Assembly: GCA_900546055.1 (NCBI GenBank)
Contig: URBG01000002.1
Coordinates: 1 to 64,000 of the forward strand
DNA from: an uncultured Mycoplasmatota bacterium
GTDB lineage: Bacteria; Bacillota_I; Bacilli_A; RF39; UBA660
DNA length: 64,000 nt
Reading direction: 5' to 3'
Positions 1 through 8,857 of the stretch are shown piece by piece. The notes under the pieces were generated by a model that was not told the DNA's origin, made no database searches, and saw only the letters and a program-made list of their open reading frames with translations. Each line of letters begins with the position of its first letter. Within the stretch, counting starts at the first letter, position 1. The position numbers were made by a program, and so were the translations under genes.

Positions 1-23
1 TATATTATATAATAAAACACTTT

Positions 24-1019
24 TTATTTAGCTATAGTTTTATAAAGTTTAATATAATAATAAAGCAATAAACCATGATTGTTTTTTAATAACTTAATAA
101 ATATTTTCCACTTTATCGAAAATGTAGACTTTAAAAATTCACTATAATAAGCATAATTACTTCTAGATATTGCTGAAATAAATTCACAAAATTTCTTTTT
201 AGAAACTAAACTTTGATAATTTAAAAAATAACTCAATTGTAAATTTAAAAATTTTTGATCTAAAATTGTGTAATATTCAGTTTTCATGCTTTTAGCTAAA
301 ATACTACGCATATATTTTCTTATCAAGCTAATTGATGAAAGATTTTTAACAGATTTCTCTAAATCATTAGTTGCGCTATTTTCATTTTTTACATAATTAT
401 AAAAAGGTAACGAAATGATTTTACCAGTATTTATTTTTAAAAAATATTCCAGTAAAAAGATTACGTCTTCCTGATAAAATACGTCTTCCTTAAAATTAAG
501 ATGATTATTTTTAATAATATCCACCTTTAACAAATAGTTCCATAAATGTCCTTCAGTTTGATTAGATAGCAAATATTTAAGAATTTCCTTATTGCTTTCA
601 TAAACCAAATCCACTCCAGCCAATACATCATCACAATTTTCTTTTCTAATTACTATACCATCAACTATCACATTATGGCCAAATCTAAGAAAATCATAAT
701 CTTTAATTTCCCTAATCGCCACTTCAAATGTTGCGGGTTCAATCCAATCATCAGCATCGAGGAAATATATATAAGTGCCTGTAGCCCTTTCAATACCTAT
801 ATTTCTAGCTTTAGAAACCCCTTCGTTTTCTTTTTCTATAATAACAACATTAGGAACATTTTGGTACTTTGAAAGTACTGTCATAGTGTCATCCTGTGAA
901 CCATCATTAATTACAATGACTTCAATATTTTTATATGTTTGATTTAAAACCGAATTAATACAACGTTCAATATATTCTTCTCCATTATATACCGGAACTA
1001 TAACTGAAATTTTTTTCAT
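24..1019 (-). CDS. Family 2 glycosyltransferase
   Basis: A GT-A fold glycosyltransferase that probably transfers a sugar from a nucleotide-sugar during surface polysaccharide assembly on the cytoplasmic face. The N-terminus carries the GT2 opening (SVIVPVYNGEEYIERCI) and the first Asp motif (VINDGSQDDT). The DADDW motif near residue 91 supplies the metal-binding DxD. The C-terminal ~150 residues are variable, as is usual for acceptor-binding regions, and give no substrate clue. The 331-residue length fits the family. The ATG at 1019 has AGAGGTGG just upstream. It sits 13 bp downstream of a flippase gene, so the two are probably co-transcribed for an exported glycan. Confidence 0.9.
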   Translation of the reverse strand: MKKISVIVPVYNGEEYIERCINSVLNQTYKNIEVIVINDGSQDDTMTVLSKYQNVPNVVIIEKENEGVSKARNIGIERATGTYIYFLDADDWIEPATFEVAIREIKDYDFLRFGHNVIVDGIVIRKENCDDVLAGVDLVYESNKEILKYLLSNQTEGHLWNYLLKVDIIKNNHLNFKEDVFYQEDVIFLLEYFLKINTGKIISLPFYNYVKNENSATNDLEKSVKNLSSISLIRKYMRSILAKSMKTEYYTILDQKFLNLQLSYFLNYQSLVSKKKFCEFISAISRSNYAYYSEFLKSTFSIKWKIFIKLLKNNHGLLLYYYIKLYKTIAK

Positions 1020-1032
1020 AAAACCACCTCTT

Positions 1033-2565
1033 TTAATTTTTCTTTAATTTCATTTTCTTTATTAAACTGCCAAAAAGTGTTTTAAAATAATTAAACTCCG
1101 GTTTTCTTTTAAACATAATATAAAAGATTAAATTTACAACAACTAAAGCAATTACACCATTAATAACAAATTGCAATAAAGAATTATTAACTGAAATAAC
1201 AGAAATTAATAAATAAGTTACTCCAAGCATTATTAACATTAAAATTAACAACTTAAATTGTTCAAATAAGAAAGAACAATACTTACGTTTAAAAATTACA
1301 GTATATACATATTTCGGATAACTATACAAAAATAATAATAACGAACTAACAATCCCAGCTATAAATACTCCTGCGATGCCAAAATATTTAACAAAAATAA
1401 TTGAACAAACTAAATTAATTACTGCCTCTAACACTGGTATTCTTCGATCCTCATAGAAAATCCCTGCTGCTTCCTTAAATAAATTAATAGTTTTTCGCAT
1501 ACCTTGAAGATAAAAATATATTGCAAACCAAGTAATAGCATACATCGGCAATAAATATTGGCTCCCAATCCACCAACTAATAAATGGTTGTAACACCGCG
1601 AATAAACCTACCGAACAAAGAGCATATATCCAAAAATTAAACAAAGTCAATTTTTTATATACCTCATGGCACTTTTCTGTATTATCAGTAACCAATAAAT
1701 TACCAACACTTGAAACAATAGAGAAAAATATTTGTGATATTAATATAGACACAGAGTTAAAAATCAAATAATAATTATTATAAATTCCCGCCTGTTTTAA
1801 ACCTAAAACCATAGAAATTACTATATATGCCGTTCCACCAACCACAAAAGCTCCAATTTTATGAAAAAATAAGCCACGAACCTTTGTAAAAATATCGCTT
1901 TGAAGTTCTTTAGTAATTTTAGTGTAATCCTTATTATTTATATAAGGATATTTTTTATTAGCGATTAGAGAAATAACTATATTCTCAATAACCCTAAAAA
2001 CAATTCTAGATACCAAATATAATATATAATTTTGGAAAATGAAAAGTAATGCAATTTCCACAACATTCATAAGAATTAAATATCCCAAATGGACTATATT
2101 AATAAGATAATTTTCTTGATTAGCAATCAAAATTGATCTTTTATAAGAAATTAAATATGAAAAAACAATATCTACTAAAGCTAGAAAATATAATAATATA
2201 ATACTCTCAGGAATTGTTGTTTCTCCTACAAAAATCGGTACTAAAGGAATAATAATTATTCCAAGCAAAAAGATAACTGCTGCCAAAATTCGATAACATT
2301 TTTGATAAAAATACATAAGCGTCGTAATTTTTTCTTTATCATTATCAGCAATAGGTTTATAAAGATTATATATTATTGCACTACCAATACCCATCTCTAC
2401 AATTGAAAGCATTGACATTATATTAGTAAAAAGACCGTTAGCGCCAGAATATTCCAAACCTAAACAATCTAAAAAAACTTTTTGGGTAATAAAGCCTAAA
2501 ATCATACCAACACCGCTCGCCAAAGTAGCAGCTATTGCATTATATATAGATTTCTTTGTTCTCAT
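1033..2565 (-). CDS. Polysaccharide flippase (Wzx/MATE-like)
   Basis: A polytopic membrane protein of the oligosaccharide flippase superfamily, expected to move lipid-linked glycan units to the outer leaflet. About 12-14 hydrophobic segments run the whole length, beginning with an N-terminal MRTKKSIYNAIAATLASGVG segment typical of Wzx-like proteins. I place the start at the ATG at 2565. An in-frame GTG at 2577 lies inside the Shine-Dalgarno sequence GAGGTGA and is unlikely to initiate. Length is then 510 residues, usual for the family. It is followed 13 bp later by the glycosyltransferase gene. The exact glycan cannot be told. Confidence 0.88.
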   Translation of the reverse strand: MRTKKSIYNAIAATLASGVGMILGFITQKVFLDCLGLEYSGANGLFTNIMSMLSIVEMGIGSAIIYNLYKPIADNDKEKITTLMYFYQKCYRILAAVIFLLGIIIIPLVPIFVGETTIPESIILLYFLALVDIVFSYLISYKRSILIANQENYLINIVHLGYLILMNVVEIALLFIFQNYILYLVSRIVFRVIENIVISLIANKKYPYINNKDYTKITKELQSDIFTKVRGLFFHKIGAFVVGGTAYIVISMVLGLKQAGIYNNYYLIFNSVSILISQIFFSIVSSVGNLLVTDNTEKCHEVYKKLTLFNFWIYALCSVGLFAVLQPFISWWIGSQYLLPMYAITWFAIYFYLQGMRKTINLFKEAAGIFYEDRRIPVLEAVINLVCSIIFVKYFGIAGVFIAGIVSSLLLFLYSYPKYVYTVIFKRKYCSFLFEQFKLLILMLIMLGVTYLLISVISVNNSLLQFVINGVIALVVVNLIFYIMFKRKPEFNYFKTLFGSLIKKMKLKKN

Positions 2566-2664
2566 TAAAATAGTCACCTCAAGTTTCTACTTTTAACCAA
2601 TAAAAACATTATATCAGAAAAAGAAATTTATGTCACTAACTATATATTAAACGTTAAACAAAAA

Positions 2665-2688
2665 GAAAAACTAGTTTCCTAGTTTTTC
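2665..2688 (-). terminator. Terminator of spoIVB
   Basis: A 10-bp stem (GAAAAACTAG with CTAGTTTTTC, TTTC loop on the + strand) is followed on the minus strand by a T-rich tract. The spoIVB stop codon lies inside the stem. Confidence 0.75.
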
Positions 2689-3674
2689 TCTGCTTCTTCT
2701 AACATGTTAGTTATAAAAATACCATAGCCTTTATGCGGATTATCAACAACGACATGAGTAACCGCACCTATTACATATTCTCCCTGAATAATTGGTGAAC
2801 CACTCATACCTTGAATAATACCATTCGTTTTATCAAGTAACTCTTTATCTGTTATTTCAAATACGAAATTTTTGTTTTTTTGTTTTCCCTCGTTGATCTT
2901 TGTTATATTAATTTCATATTCCTTAATTTCCGAACCATTTAAAACAGTTAATATCTTTGCTTTACCAGTTTTAATTTGTGATGGTTTAGCTACTTTATAG
3001 GTATCTTTATTAGGCAATTCACTAGTATAAGTACCAAAAATACCTTGAGTTGTATTTGTAGCTACATCACCAACTGTTTTATTCGCATCATATTTAGCTT
3101 TCTTCTCTCCCGGAGTACCATCAGAGCTTGGAACAACACCAGTTACTGTTGAATCAAAAATCTTACCATCTTTGATTTCTAAAAGTTTACCTGTAGTTTG
3201 CTCTTGAATTTCATGCCCTAAAGCACCAAAAAGTTTTGTTTCTGGATCGATAAAGGTTAAAGTTCCTATCCCGGTAACACTGTCTTTTACATAAAGACCA
3301 GTTTTATAAACATTATTTTCATCTTTATATAATTTCAAAGTAGTAGTTTCTTTTTTACCGTCACGTAAATAGCCTACAGAAACACTATCCTTACTGGAAT
3401 CATTAATCTTTTGGGCCATTTCTTCAATATTATTAACTTTTTCCTTGTTAACAGTCGTTATCATATCTCCAGATTTTAATCCGGCATCAGACGCAGGAGA
3501 ACTATTATTAACGTCATAAACACCAACAATTAAAATCCCGGTAGAATTAAGCGTTATTCCAATGTTTTCACCACCAACGATTATTTGATCTGAATAAGCT
3601 AAAGCATTTATTGGTATAATAAAAAATGAAAGAAGAAGTGTGATGCATGTTTTTTTTAAATTTTCAAAAAACAC
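2679..3674 (-). CDS. spoIVB: SpoIVB-type serine peptidase (S55) with PDZ domain
   Basis: In spore formers SpoIVB is secreted from the forespore and cleaves SpoIVFA, releasing SpoIVFB to activate pro-sigma-K. Residues 5-27 form a signal/anchor segment and residues 30-118 a PDZ domain (SPASDAGLKSGDMI). The rest is the S55 peptidase. A triad can be placed by comparison with the family: His154 in FGALGHEI, Asp276 in ITDKEL and Ser291 in GMSGSP. The Asp-Ser spacing of 15 equals that known for B. subtilis. At 331 residues it is shorter than B. subtilis SpoIVB (about 426), mostly at the N-terminus. GTG start with AGGAGATGA upstream. Matching spoIVFA and spoIVFB genes lie at 57 kb, so the pathway appears intact. 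Confidence 0.93.
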   Translation of the reverse strand: MFFENLKKTCITLLLSFFIIPINALAYSDQIIVGGENIGITLNSTGILIVGVYDVNNSSPASDAGLKSGDMITTVNKEKVNNIEEMAQKINDSSKDSVSVGYLRDGKKETTTLKLYKDENNVYKTGLYVKDSVTGIGTLTFIDPETKLFGALGHEIQEQTTGKLLEIKDGKIFDSTVTGVVPSSDGTPGEKKAKYDANKTVGDVATNTTQGIFGTYTSELPNKDTYKVAKPSQIKTGKAKILTVLNGSEIKEYEINITKINEGKQKNKNFVFEITDKELLDKTNGIIQGMSGSPIIQGEYVIGAVTHVVVDNPHKGYGIFITNMLEEAEKN

Positions 3675-3754
3675 TAAATCATCTCCTATATAAAATGCAG
3701 ACTACATTATTATTATAGATAATTTTTTAAAAATTAAAGATAGAATAATATACC

Positions 3755-3777
3755 AAAAAAGCAAGTTTAACTTGCTC
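3755..3777 (-). terminator. Terminator of galE
   Basis: The minus-strand hairpin GCAAGTT/AACTTGC is followed by six Ts. It begins directly at the galE TGA stop. Confidence 0.8.
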
Positions 3778-4774
3778 ACCTATTTTTAATTATAAAATTG
3801 TAACTATCTCGGCACATATCTTCAATATTTTTTGAAGCATACCAATTAAGTTCCCTATTAGCTTTACTAGCGTCCGCATAACATGCCGCAATGTCTCCAG
3901 GACGACGTTTATCAATAACATAGGGAATATTTACATTATTAATTTTTGAAACTGCATTAATTAATTCAAGAACACTATAACCATTTCCTGTGCCTAAATT
4001 AAACACATTAAGTCCATGATGATTATTTAAATATTCAATAGCTTTAATATGACCATTTGCCAAATCAACAACGTGAATATAATCACGGACTCCAGTTCCA
4101 TCTTTAGTATCATAATCATCTCCAAAAACATAAACCTTTTCGAGTTCACCGACTGCCACTTTCATAATATATGGCATTATATTATTCGGAATTCCATTAG
4201 GCTCTTCGCCAATAAGACCACTTTCGTGCGCCCCGATTGGATTAAAATATCTAAGTAGTACAATGTTCCATTTATCTGACGAAGTGCTCATATCTTTTAA
4301 TATCTGTTCATTCATTAATTTAGTATAACCATAAGGATTCGTTGCCGATAAAGGAAAGTCCTCCATTATAGGTAGTTCCTTTGGAGAACCATACACAGTT
4401 GCCGATGATGAAAAAACAAAATTATATACTCCAAATTTTTCCATTATTTTTAATAAAGATAAAGTCGAATCAATATTATTTTTATAATATTTTAAAGGTT
4501 TCGCTACTGATTCACCCACTGCTTTATATCCTGCAAAGTGAATAACCGCGTCAATTTTTTCTTTTTCAAAAACAGAATTTAAAAATTCATAATCACAAAC
4601 ATCACCTTCATAAAAAGTATAATTTTTATTAGTAATTTTTGTGATATTTTTTAAAACTTCTGGCTTAGAATTAGAAAAATTATCGATAATAACAACCTCG
4701 TAATTATTATTTAATAGCTCAACCACCGTGTGACTTCCAATAAATCCCGCGCCTCCAGTTATCAATATTTTCAT
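3776..4774 (-). CDS. galE: UDP-glucose 4-epimerase
   Basis: Interconverts UDP-glucose and UDP-galactose (or the N-acetyl forms) using bound NAD, supplying sugars for surface glycans made by nearby transferases. It is an extended short-chain dehydrogenase. The Rossmann motif GGAGFIG is at residues 7-13, the catalytic Ser is in SSSATVYG (about 124) and the YxxxK pair is Tyr148/Lys152. The C-terminal half has the epimerase pattern RYFNPIGAHESGLIGE and GDIAACYAD. The start is the ATG at 4774 behind AGGAGATGA; an ATG 24 bp further upstream lacks a good ribosome site. Length 332 matches GalE. It ends in TGA, confirming that TGA is a stop here. Confidence 0.96.
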   Translation of the reverse strand: MKILITGGAGFIGSHTVVELLNNNYEVVIIDNFSNSKPEVLKNITKITNKNYTFYEGDVCDYEFLNSVFEKEKIDAVIHFAGYKAVGESVAKPLKYYKNNIDSTLSLLKIMEKFGVYNFVFSSSATVYGSPKELPIMEDFPLSATNPYGYTKLMNEQILKDMSTSSDKWNIVLLRYFNPIGAHESGLIGEEPNGIPNNIMPYIMKVAVGELEKVYVFGDDYDTKDGTGVRDYIHVVDLANGHIKAIEYLNNHHGLNVFNLGTGNGYSVLELINAVSKINNVNIPYVIDKRRPGDIAACYADASKANRELNWYASKNIEDMCRDSYNFIIKNR

Positions 4775-4796
4775 ATAATCATCTCCTATTATCACC

Positions 4797-4824
4797 ATTA
4801 TAACAAATAATAATAAATATACAA
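4797..4824 (-). promoter_or_regulatory. galE promoter
   Basis: TTGTAT (4819-4824), 16-bp spacer, then TATAAT (4797-4802) preceded by TG at the extended -10 position, on the minus strand about 25 bp ahead of galE. Confidence 0.6.
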
Positions 4825-4865
4825 TAACTATGGTATGTCAAATATAGTAAACCAGTGAAATTTAA

Positions 4866-4906
4866 GTTCTTAAACAATAGGACAAGAACGAAAAATAAGG
4901 TATAAT
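4866..4906 (+). promoter_or_regulatory. Promoter region of the PASTA gene with inverted repeat
   Basis: A TATAAT -10 lies at 4901-4906, followed by the ribosome site AGGTGAAG. Upstream, GTTCTT (4866-4871) and AAGAAC (4884-4889) form a 6-bp inverted repeat spanning the -35 area. It could be an operator. No good -35 hexamer is visible. Confidence 0.4.
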
Positions 4907-4924
4907 TATTATAGGTGAAGTATT

Positions 4925-6985
4925 ATGAATAATGAAAGAAATAATGGCTACACAAGCCGAACTGAAAGACGAAAAATCGAAGAAGAATTAGAAAAACGCA
5001 ACGCTGCTAAAGAAAAAGAACTAGAGGTAAAAAGACAAGAACTAAAATCAATTATTTTTGATGATAGTCCATCTAAAAAACAAAAAAAAGAAAATGTTTA
5101 CAAACGAGAACTTCCTAAAAATAATCAAACTAATTTTGATGAAGAAACACCAAAGAAAAAACCAACTATTGTAAACATTATTCTATCACTTACTATGGTA
5201 ATCACCCTAGCCTTTTCTAGTTACTTAATATATGATTCTTTTAATCAAGTTGATCAAGTATACCAAATTATTAATGCAATCTTTATTTTCATAACAATTT
5301 TAGTTTTTCTAATTGCTTTCAAAAGAACATATCACTATAAAAAAACTAAAGCAATTATCTTAACTGCTATTTGTCTTATTGCTTTAATGGGATTTAATGG
5401 ATTAGTACTAGCTAATGTTATCTCACTTCCAAAACAAAGTTCAATTCCCGATTTCAGTAATAAAACACTAACTGAAGCAATTGAGTGGGCTGAAGCTAAC
5501 AACATTAAATATGAACAAAATTTTGAATATAGTGATAATATATCAAAATATAATATTATAAACCAAGATGTAAAATCAAAAACTTTAACTAAAAATATTG
5601 ATAAAATAAATTTTGAAGTTTCAAATGGACCTGATTACAATAAAGAAGTTCTAATTAGTAATATGGAAGGTTGGAACATCGATGAAGCAGTTAAAGTTAT
5701 TGATGAAAACTTTCTAAACAATGTTACTGTTAATTTTGAAGAAAATAAAGAAGTAACGCGAGATACTATTATGGAACAAAGTAAAAGCGGAAATATGAAA
5801 AGGAATGATGCAATAACATTCAAAGTATCACTTGGTGATAAAGAAGCTTTAAAACCAATAACTCTAAAAGAATTAAAAAACATGACATTATTTAAAGCAA
5901 CATTATATTTAAATAGAAATGCCATTGACTATGAATTAAAATATGAATTTTCTGATAAAATTGCTAAAGGAAAAGTTATAAGTAGTTCTATTAAAAAAGG
6001 AACTAAAGTATCACCCGGTGATAAAATAACTTTAACAATTTCTAAAGGTAAAAAAATAATAGTTCCTGAATTAAAAAATATGAAAATGAGCAAGGTTACT
6101 AAATGGATGATTGAAAACAACTTAAAAATAAACTACTCAGATAAATATGATAATGAAATAAAAAGCGGCCATGTAATTGAAGCAACCTACAAAAAAGGCG
6201 ATATAATCGAAGAAGAAACAACTATCGGCATCGTTGTATCAAAAGGAAAATTAAAAATGCCGAAATTCAACAATATAACCGATTTTAAAGCATGGGCCGA
6301 TAAATACAAAATTAAATATGAAATAAAAGAAGAATTTAACAATGATATCAAAAAAGGTGATATTATTAAATTCTCAGTAGAAACAAATAAAACAATAAAT
6401 CCTGATGAAGGTATTATTGTTTATGTATCAAAAGGCAAAGCCATAGAAGTTCCTAATTTTATTGGTAAAACTAAATCTGAAATTCAAAAAACATGTAACC
6501 AATTAGGAATTAATTGTACATTTGTAAATGAATACTCAAATACTGTTAAAGAAGGAAATGCTATTAGTCAAAGTATTAAATCAGGCGAAAAAATTTCTAA
6601 AGGTGATAGTATCCAAATAAGCATAGCGACTAAAAACAAAAATAACGTAAGTAAACCATCAACCAATAATTCAAATAATAAACCAAGTGGCGGTAGTTCA
6701 AATGGATCATCAAACAATAGTTCTGGTAATAATAGCACGCCAAAATGCAAGCAAAGTTCATATACTATCGGACGTGATTTAAATAATATTTTTAATGCTG
6801 GCGGAAACTTTTCTTCTACTAAAAATGCTTTAGAAAGCTATTTTGCAAACAAGTTACCAGGTGTTACTTTAATTGTGAAAGAAGATTCATCTAGTAATGC
6901 TAGCTCAGGATCATATATTAGCGGTGTTAGGCCTGGATCAACAATATCATGTCCAAGCACTGTAACAATAGTTTTAGCAAAATAA
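4925..6985 (+). CDS. Membrane protein with six PASTA repeats, no kinase domain
   Basis: A 686-residue envelope protein, probably binding peptidoglycan or muropeptides through PASTA domains. The first ~75 residues are highly charged and cytoplasmic. Three hydrophobic segments follow (about 80-165). Six PASTA-like units then run from about 174 to 600, each ending in a SKGK/SNGP-type strand. An Asn/Ser/Gly-rich linker (about 600-640) leads to a degenerate C-terminal unit with two Cys. PASTA domains usually belong to PknB-type kinases or penicillin-binding proteins; here neither catalytic domain is present. It stands alone on the + strand and converges with the next gene. Ligand and role are unknown. 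Confidence 0.8.
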   Translation: MNNERNNGYTSRTERRKIEEELEKRNAAKEKELEVKRQELKSIIFDDSPSKKQKKENVYKRELPKNNQTNFDEETPKKKPTIVNIILSLTMVITLAFSSYLIYDSFNQVDQVYQIINAIFIFITILVFLIAFKRTYHYKKTKAIILTAICLIALMGFNGLVLANVISLPKQSSIPDFSNKTLTEAIEWAEANNIKYEQNFEYSDNISKYNIINQDVKSKTLTKNIDKINFEVSNGPDYNKEVLISNMEGWNIDEAVKVIDENFLNNVTVNFEENKEVTRDTIMEQSKSGNMKRNDAITFKVSLGDKEALKPITLKELKNMTLFKATLYLNRNAIDYELKYEFSDKIAKGKVISSSIKKGTKVSPGDKITLTISKGKKIIVPELKNMKMSKVTKWMIENNLKINYSDKYDNEIKSGHVIEATYKKGDIIEEETTIGIVVSKGKLKMPKFNNITDFKAWADKYKIKYEIKEEFNNDIKKGDIIKFSVETNKTINPDEGIIVYVSKGKAIEVPNFIGKTKSEIQKTCNQLGINCTFVNEYSNTVKEGNAISQSIKSGEKISKGDSIQISIATKNKNNVSKPSTNNSNNKPSGGSSNGSSNNSSGNNSTPKCKQSSYTIGRDLNNIFNAGGNFSSTKNALESYFANKLPGVTLIVKEDSSSNASSGSYISGVRPGSTISCPSTVTIVLAK

Positions 6986-7015
6986 ATCTTTAAATATAAC
7001 ATTTGATACAAAATA

Positions 7016-7049
7016 AAAAATGTGCGAGTTATTTTACTTGCACATTTTT
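7016..7049. terminator. Bidirectional terminator
   Basis: A stem of AAAAATGTGC (7016-7025) with GCACATTTTT (7040-7049) lies between converging genes and has T or A tracts on both sides. Confidence 0.85.
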
Positions 7050-7076
7050 CTTAATCTCTAATTTTCAAAAATACAT

Positions 7077-8747
7077 TTATTTAGTTTTTTCGTAATAATT
7101 TTTCCCAATGTATAAGGGCTGTTTATTCTTAACTTTTTCCTTAATTGTATATTTTATATGATGATCTTTTAAATTAAATAAAGTCCCGGGAAACCCTATC
7201 ATTTCTAAATTTATTGACTTACCTTCAAGATTTTCTAAATTCATCCTTATTTGCCCGCTAATGGGAAGCTTTACATTAGCCATATGTTTAGCAATAAGCG
7301 CAGAATTATAACAACAAACTAATAATAAAACAATACCACAAATATAAAACTTACGTTTATTTGAAGTCAACAATATAAATATCGCCATAACAATAACAAA
7401 ATATGTTTGTGGTGCATACCTAGCCCACCAACTTTCATCAAAGAAAAACATCAAAAGTAAAGTTATTACAAAAGGAACGCCGATAAATACCAACTTAACA
7501 TAATTTTTTCTCACAACAAACATAACTAAAGATATTAATATTACAATAACTGAAATAATAAAAATACCACTAAAATAAATTCCAAAACCTCCTATACGAG
7601 TATCTTCGGCCATTCTATTTAGTTCCACATCCTTACTAGACGTAAATGGAATTTTAAGCTCAGGTTCTCCAACATTAAAGCTTGTAGCATAATTAGCCGT
7701 ATAACTGAAAATAGAATAAAAGTTTTTCTCAATTGGCGATTTTTCATTAAATGATTTAGGCTGTTGATTTGTAATAATATCTATTTTATCTTCTCCCATA
7801 ATTGGATATAACGGATTATGCTTAACTACAATATTTTTAACATAAGAATTACTACCAACAATTAGTAGTGCAATTAAAACAACAAATGCAAATGCAACAG
7901 TCGTTTTAACTAAAGAATTATAATTTTTACTTCTTATTTTTGTAATCAAATAATAAATGTAATATCCTCCACAAAATATTCCTGCATAAAATAAGCCAGT
8001 AAATTTAATATTAATAATTATTATCATCAAAGCTGATGAAATAAAAAAATACTCCTTATTATTATCATTGTTAATAAATAAATAAAAATAAATAACAAGT
8101 AAAAATAAAATTAATCCCATAAATCCATCGATATATAAGCAAAAAATTTGTTGCCATATTATTGGAAATAAACATGCAGATAATGCAATTAATAATGAAG
8201 AAATCTTTTTCTCATAAAATTTGTTTATTAAATAAGCAATTATAAAGAACACTATAAATAAAATAAGTACATTATAAGTTTTAGCAGTTTCTATGTTATT
8301 AGTAATTTTGTAAACACTAGCTCCGTAAATCCACGTAGCTTTAGGATAATGCTCCACCCAAACATTTTCATCACTATTCAAATCCAATTTTTTTATAACA
8401 CTTTCTTGTGAATCATATATTGGATTCCAACCATTCTTTAACAATCCAACTGCGAATTTATGATAACCGTTTCCATCTGCAGAATCATCGTATATATGCC
8501 CACAAATTAAACAAGCAGAAAAAAATACAAAAATAAAAGTTAATACAGAAGCAATAATTGTTTTAAAATTATCTCTTTTAATAAAATATAATTCAATTAT
8601 AGCTAATATTAAACTTATTGGTAAATGAAAAACTGTTATAGATATTTTACATAAAAACAAAATTGAAGTTAAAATAAGCAAATTTACAAACGCTAAAATA
8701 AACAACAAAGATGCATTATAAAATATGCCTAATCCTTTTTTAAACAC
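7077..8747 (-). CDS. Multi-pass membrane protein, GT-C-like glycosyltransferase
   Basis: A hydrophobic protein of about 556 residues with 11-12 predicted membrane segments and a large loop after the first segments that holds an acidic motif (DDSADGNGYHKF). This layout is that of GT-C enzymes (GT39/ArnT-like), which use polyprenyl-phosphate sugars outside the membrane. The assignment rests on architecture, not on a recognised signature. I favour the GTG at 8747, which has GGGAAGGTGG eight bases upstream; the ATG at 8783 has no ribosome site. It lies in the envelope cluster as a single gene between terminators. Confidence 0.6.
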   Translation of the reverse strand: MFKKGLGIFYNASLLFILAFVNLLILTSILFLCKISITVFHLPISLILAIIELYFIKRDNFKTIIASVLTFIFVFFSACLICGHIYDDSADGNGYHKFAVGLLKNGWNPIYDSQESVIKKLDLNSDENVWVEHYPKATWIYGASVYKITNNIETAKTYNVLILFIVFFIIAYLINKFYEKKISSLLIALSACLFPIIWQQIFCLYIDGFMGLILFLLVIYFYLFINNDNNKEYFFISSALMIIIINIKFTGLFYAGIFCGGYYIYYLITKIRSKNYNSLVKTTVAFAFVVLIALLIVGSNSYVKNIVVKHNPLYPIMGEDKIDIITNQQPKSFNEKSPIEKNFYSIFSYTANYATSFNVGEPELKIPFTSSKDVELNRMAEDTRIGGFGIYFSGIFIISVIVILISLVMFVVRKNYVKLVFIGVPFVITLLLMFFFDESWWARYAPQTYFVIVMAIFILLTSNKRKFYICGIVLLLVCCYNSALIAKHMANVKLPISGQIRMNLENLEGKSINLEMIGFPGTLFNLKDHHIKYTIKEKVKNKQPLYIGKNYYEKTK

Positions 8748-8826
8748 AACAAATACCACCTTCCCTACTATGAATATTATCATTATATCAATTATAATTT
8801 AAAAAGTAAATTCTTTCCTATTGACA

Positions 8827-8857
8827 AAAATAGAAAACGTTTTATGTTTTCTATTTT
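8827..8857 (-). terminator. Terminator of the glucosaminidase gene
   Basis: A 12-bp stem, AAAATAGAAAAC with GTTTTCTATTTT (7-base loop), at the gene end, followed on the minus strand by T residues. Confidence 0.8.

Noticed and set aside
3690..3730. Sigma-G/F-type promoter before spoIVB (CTATAA, 15 bp, CATTTTA)
   Set aside because: It is possible, but it would place the transcript start almost on the ribosome site, and such AT-rich matches are expected by chance.
3776..4774. Mollicute-type code with TGA as Trp
   Set aside because: galE ends in TGA exactly at the usual GalE length, and Trp codons in the window are TGG.
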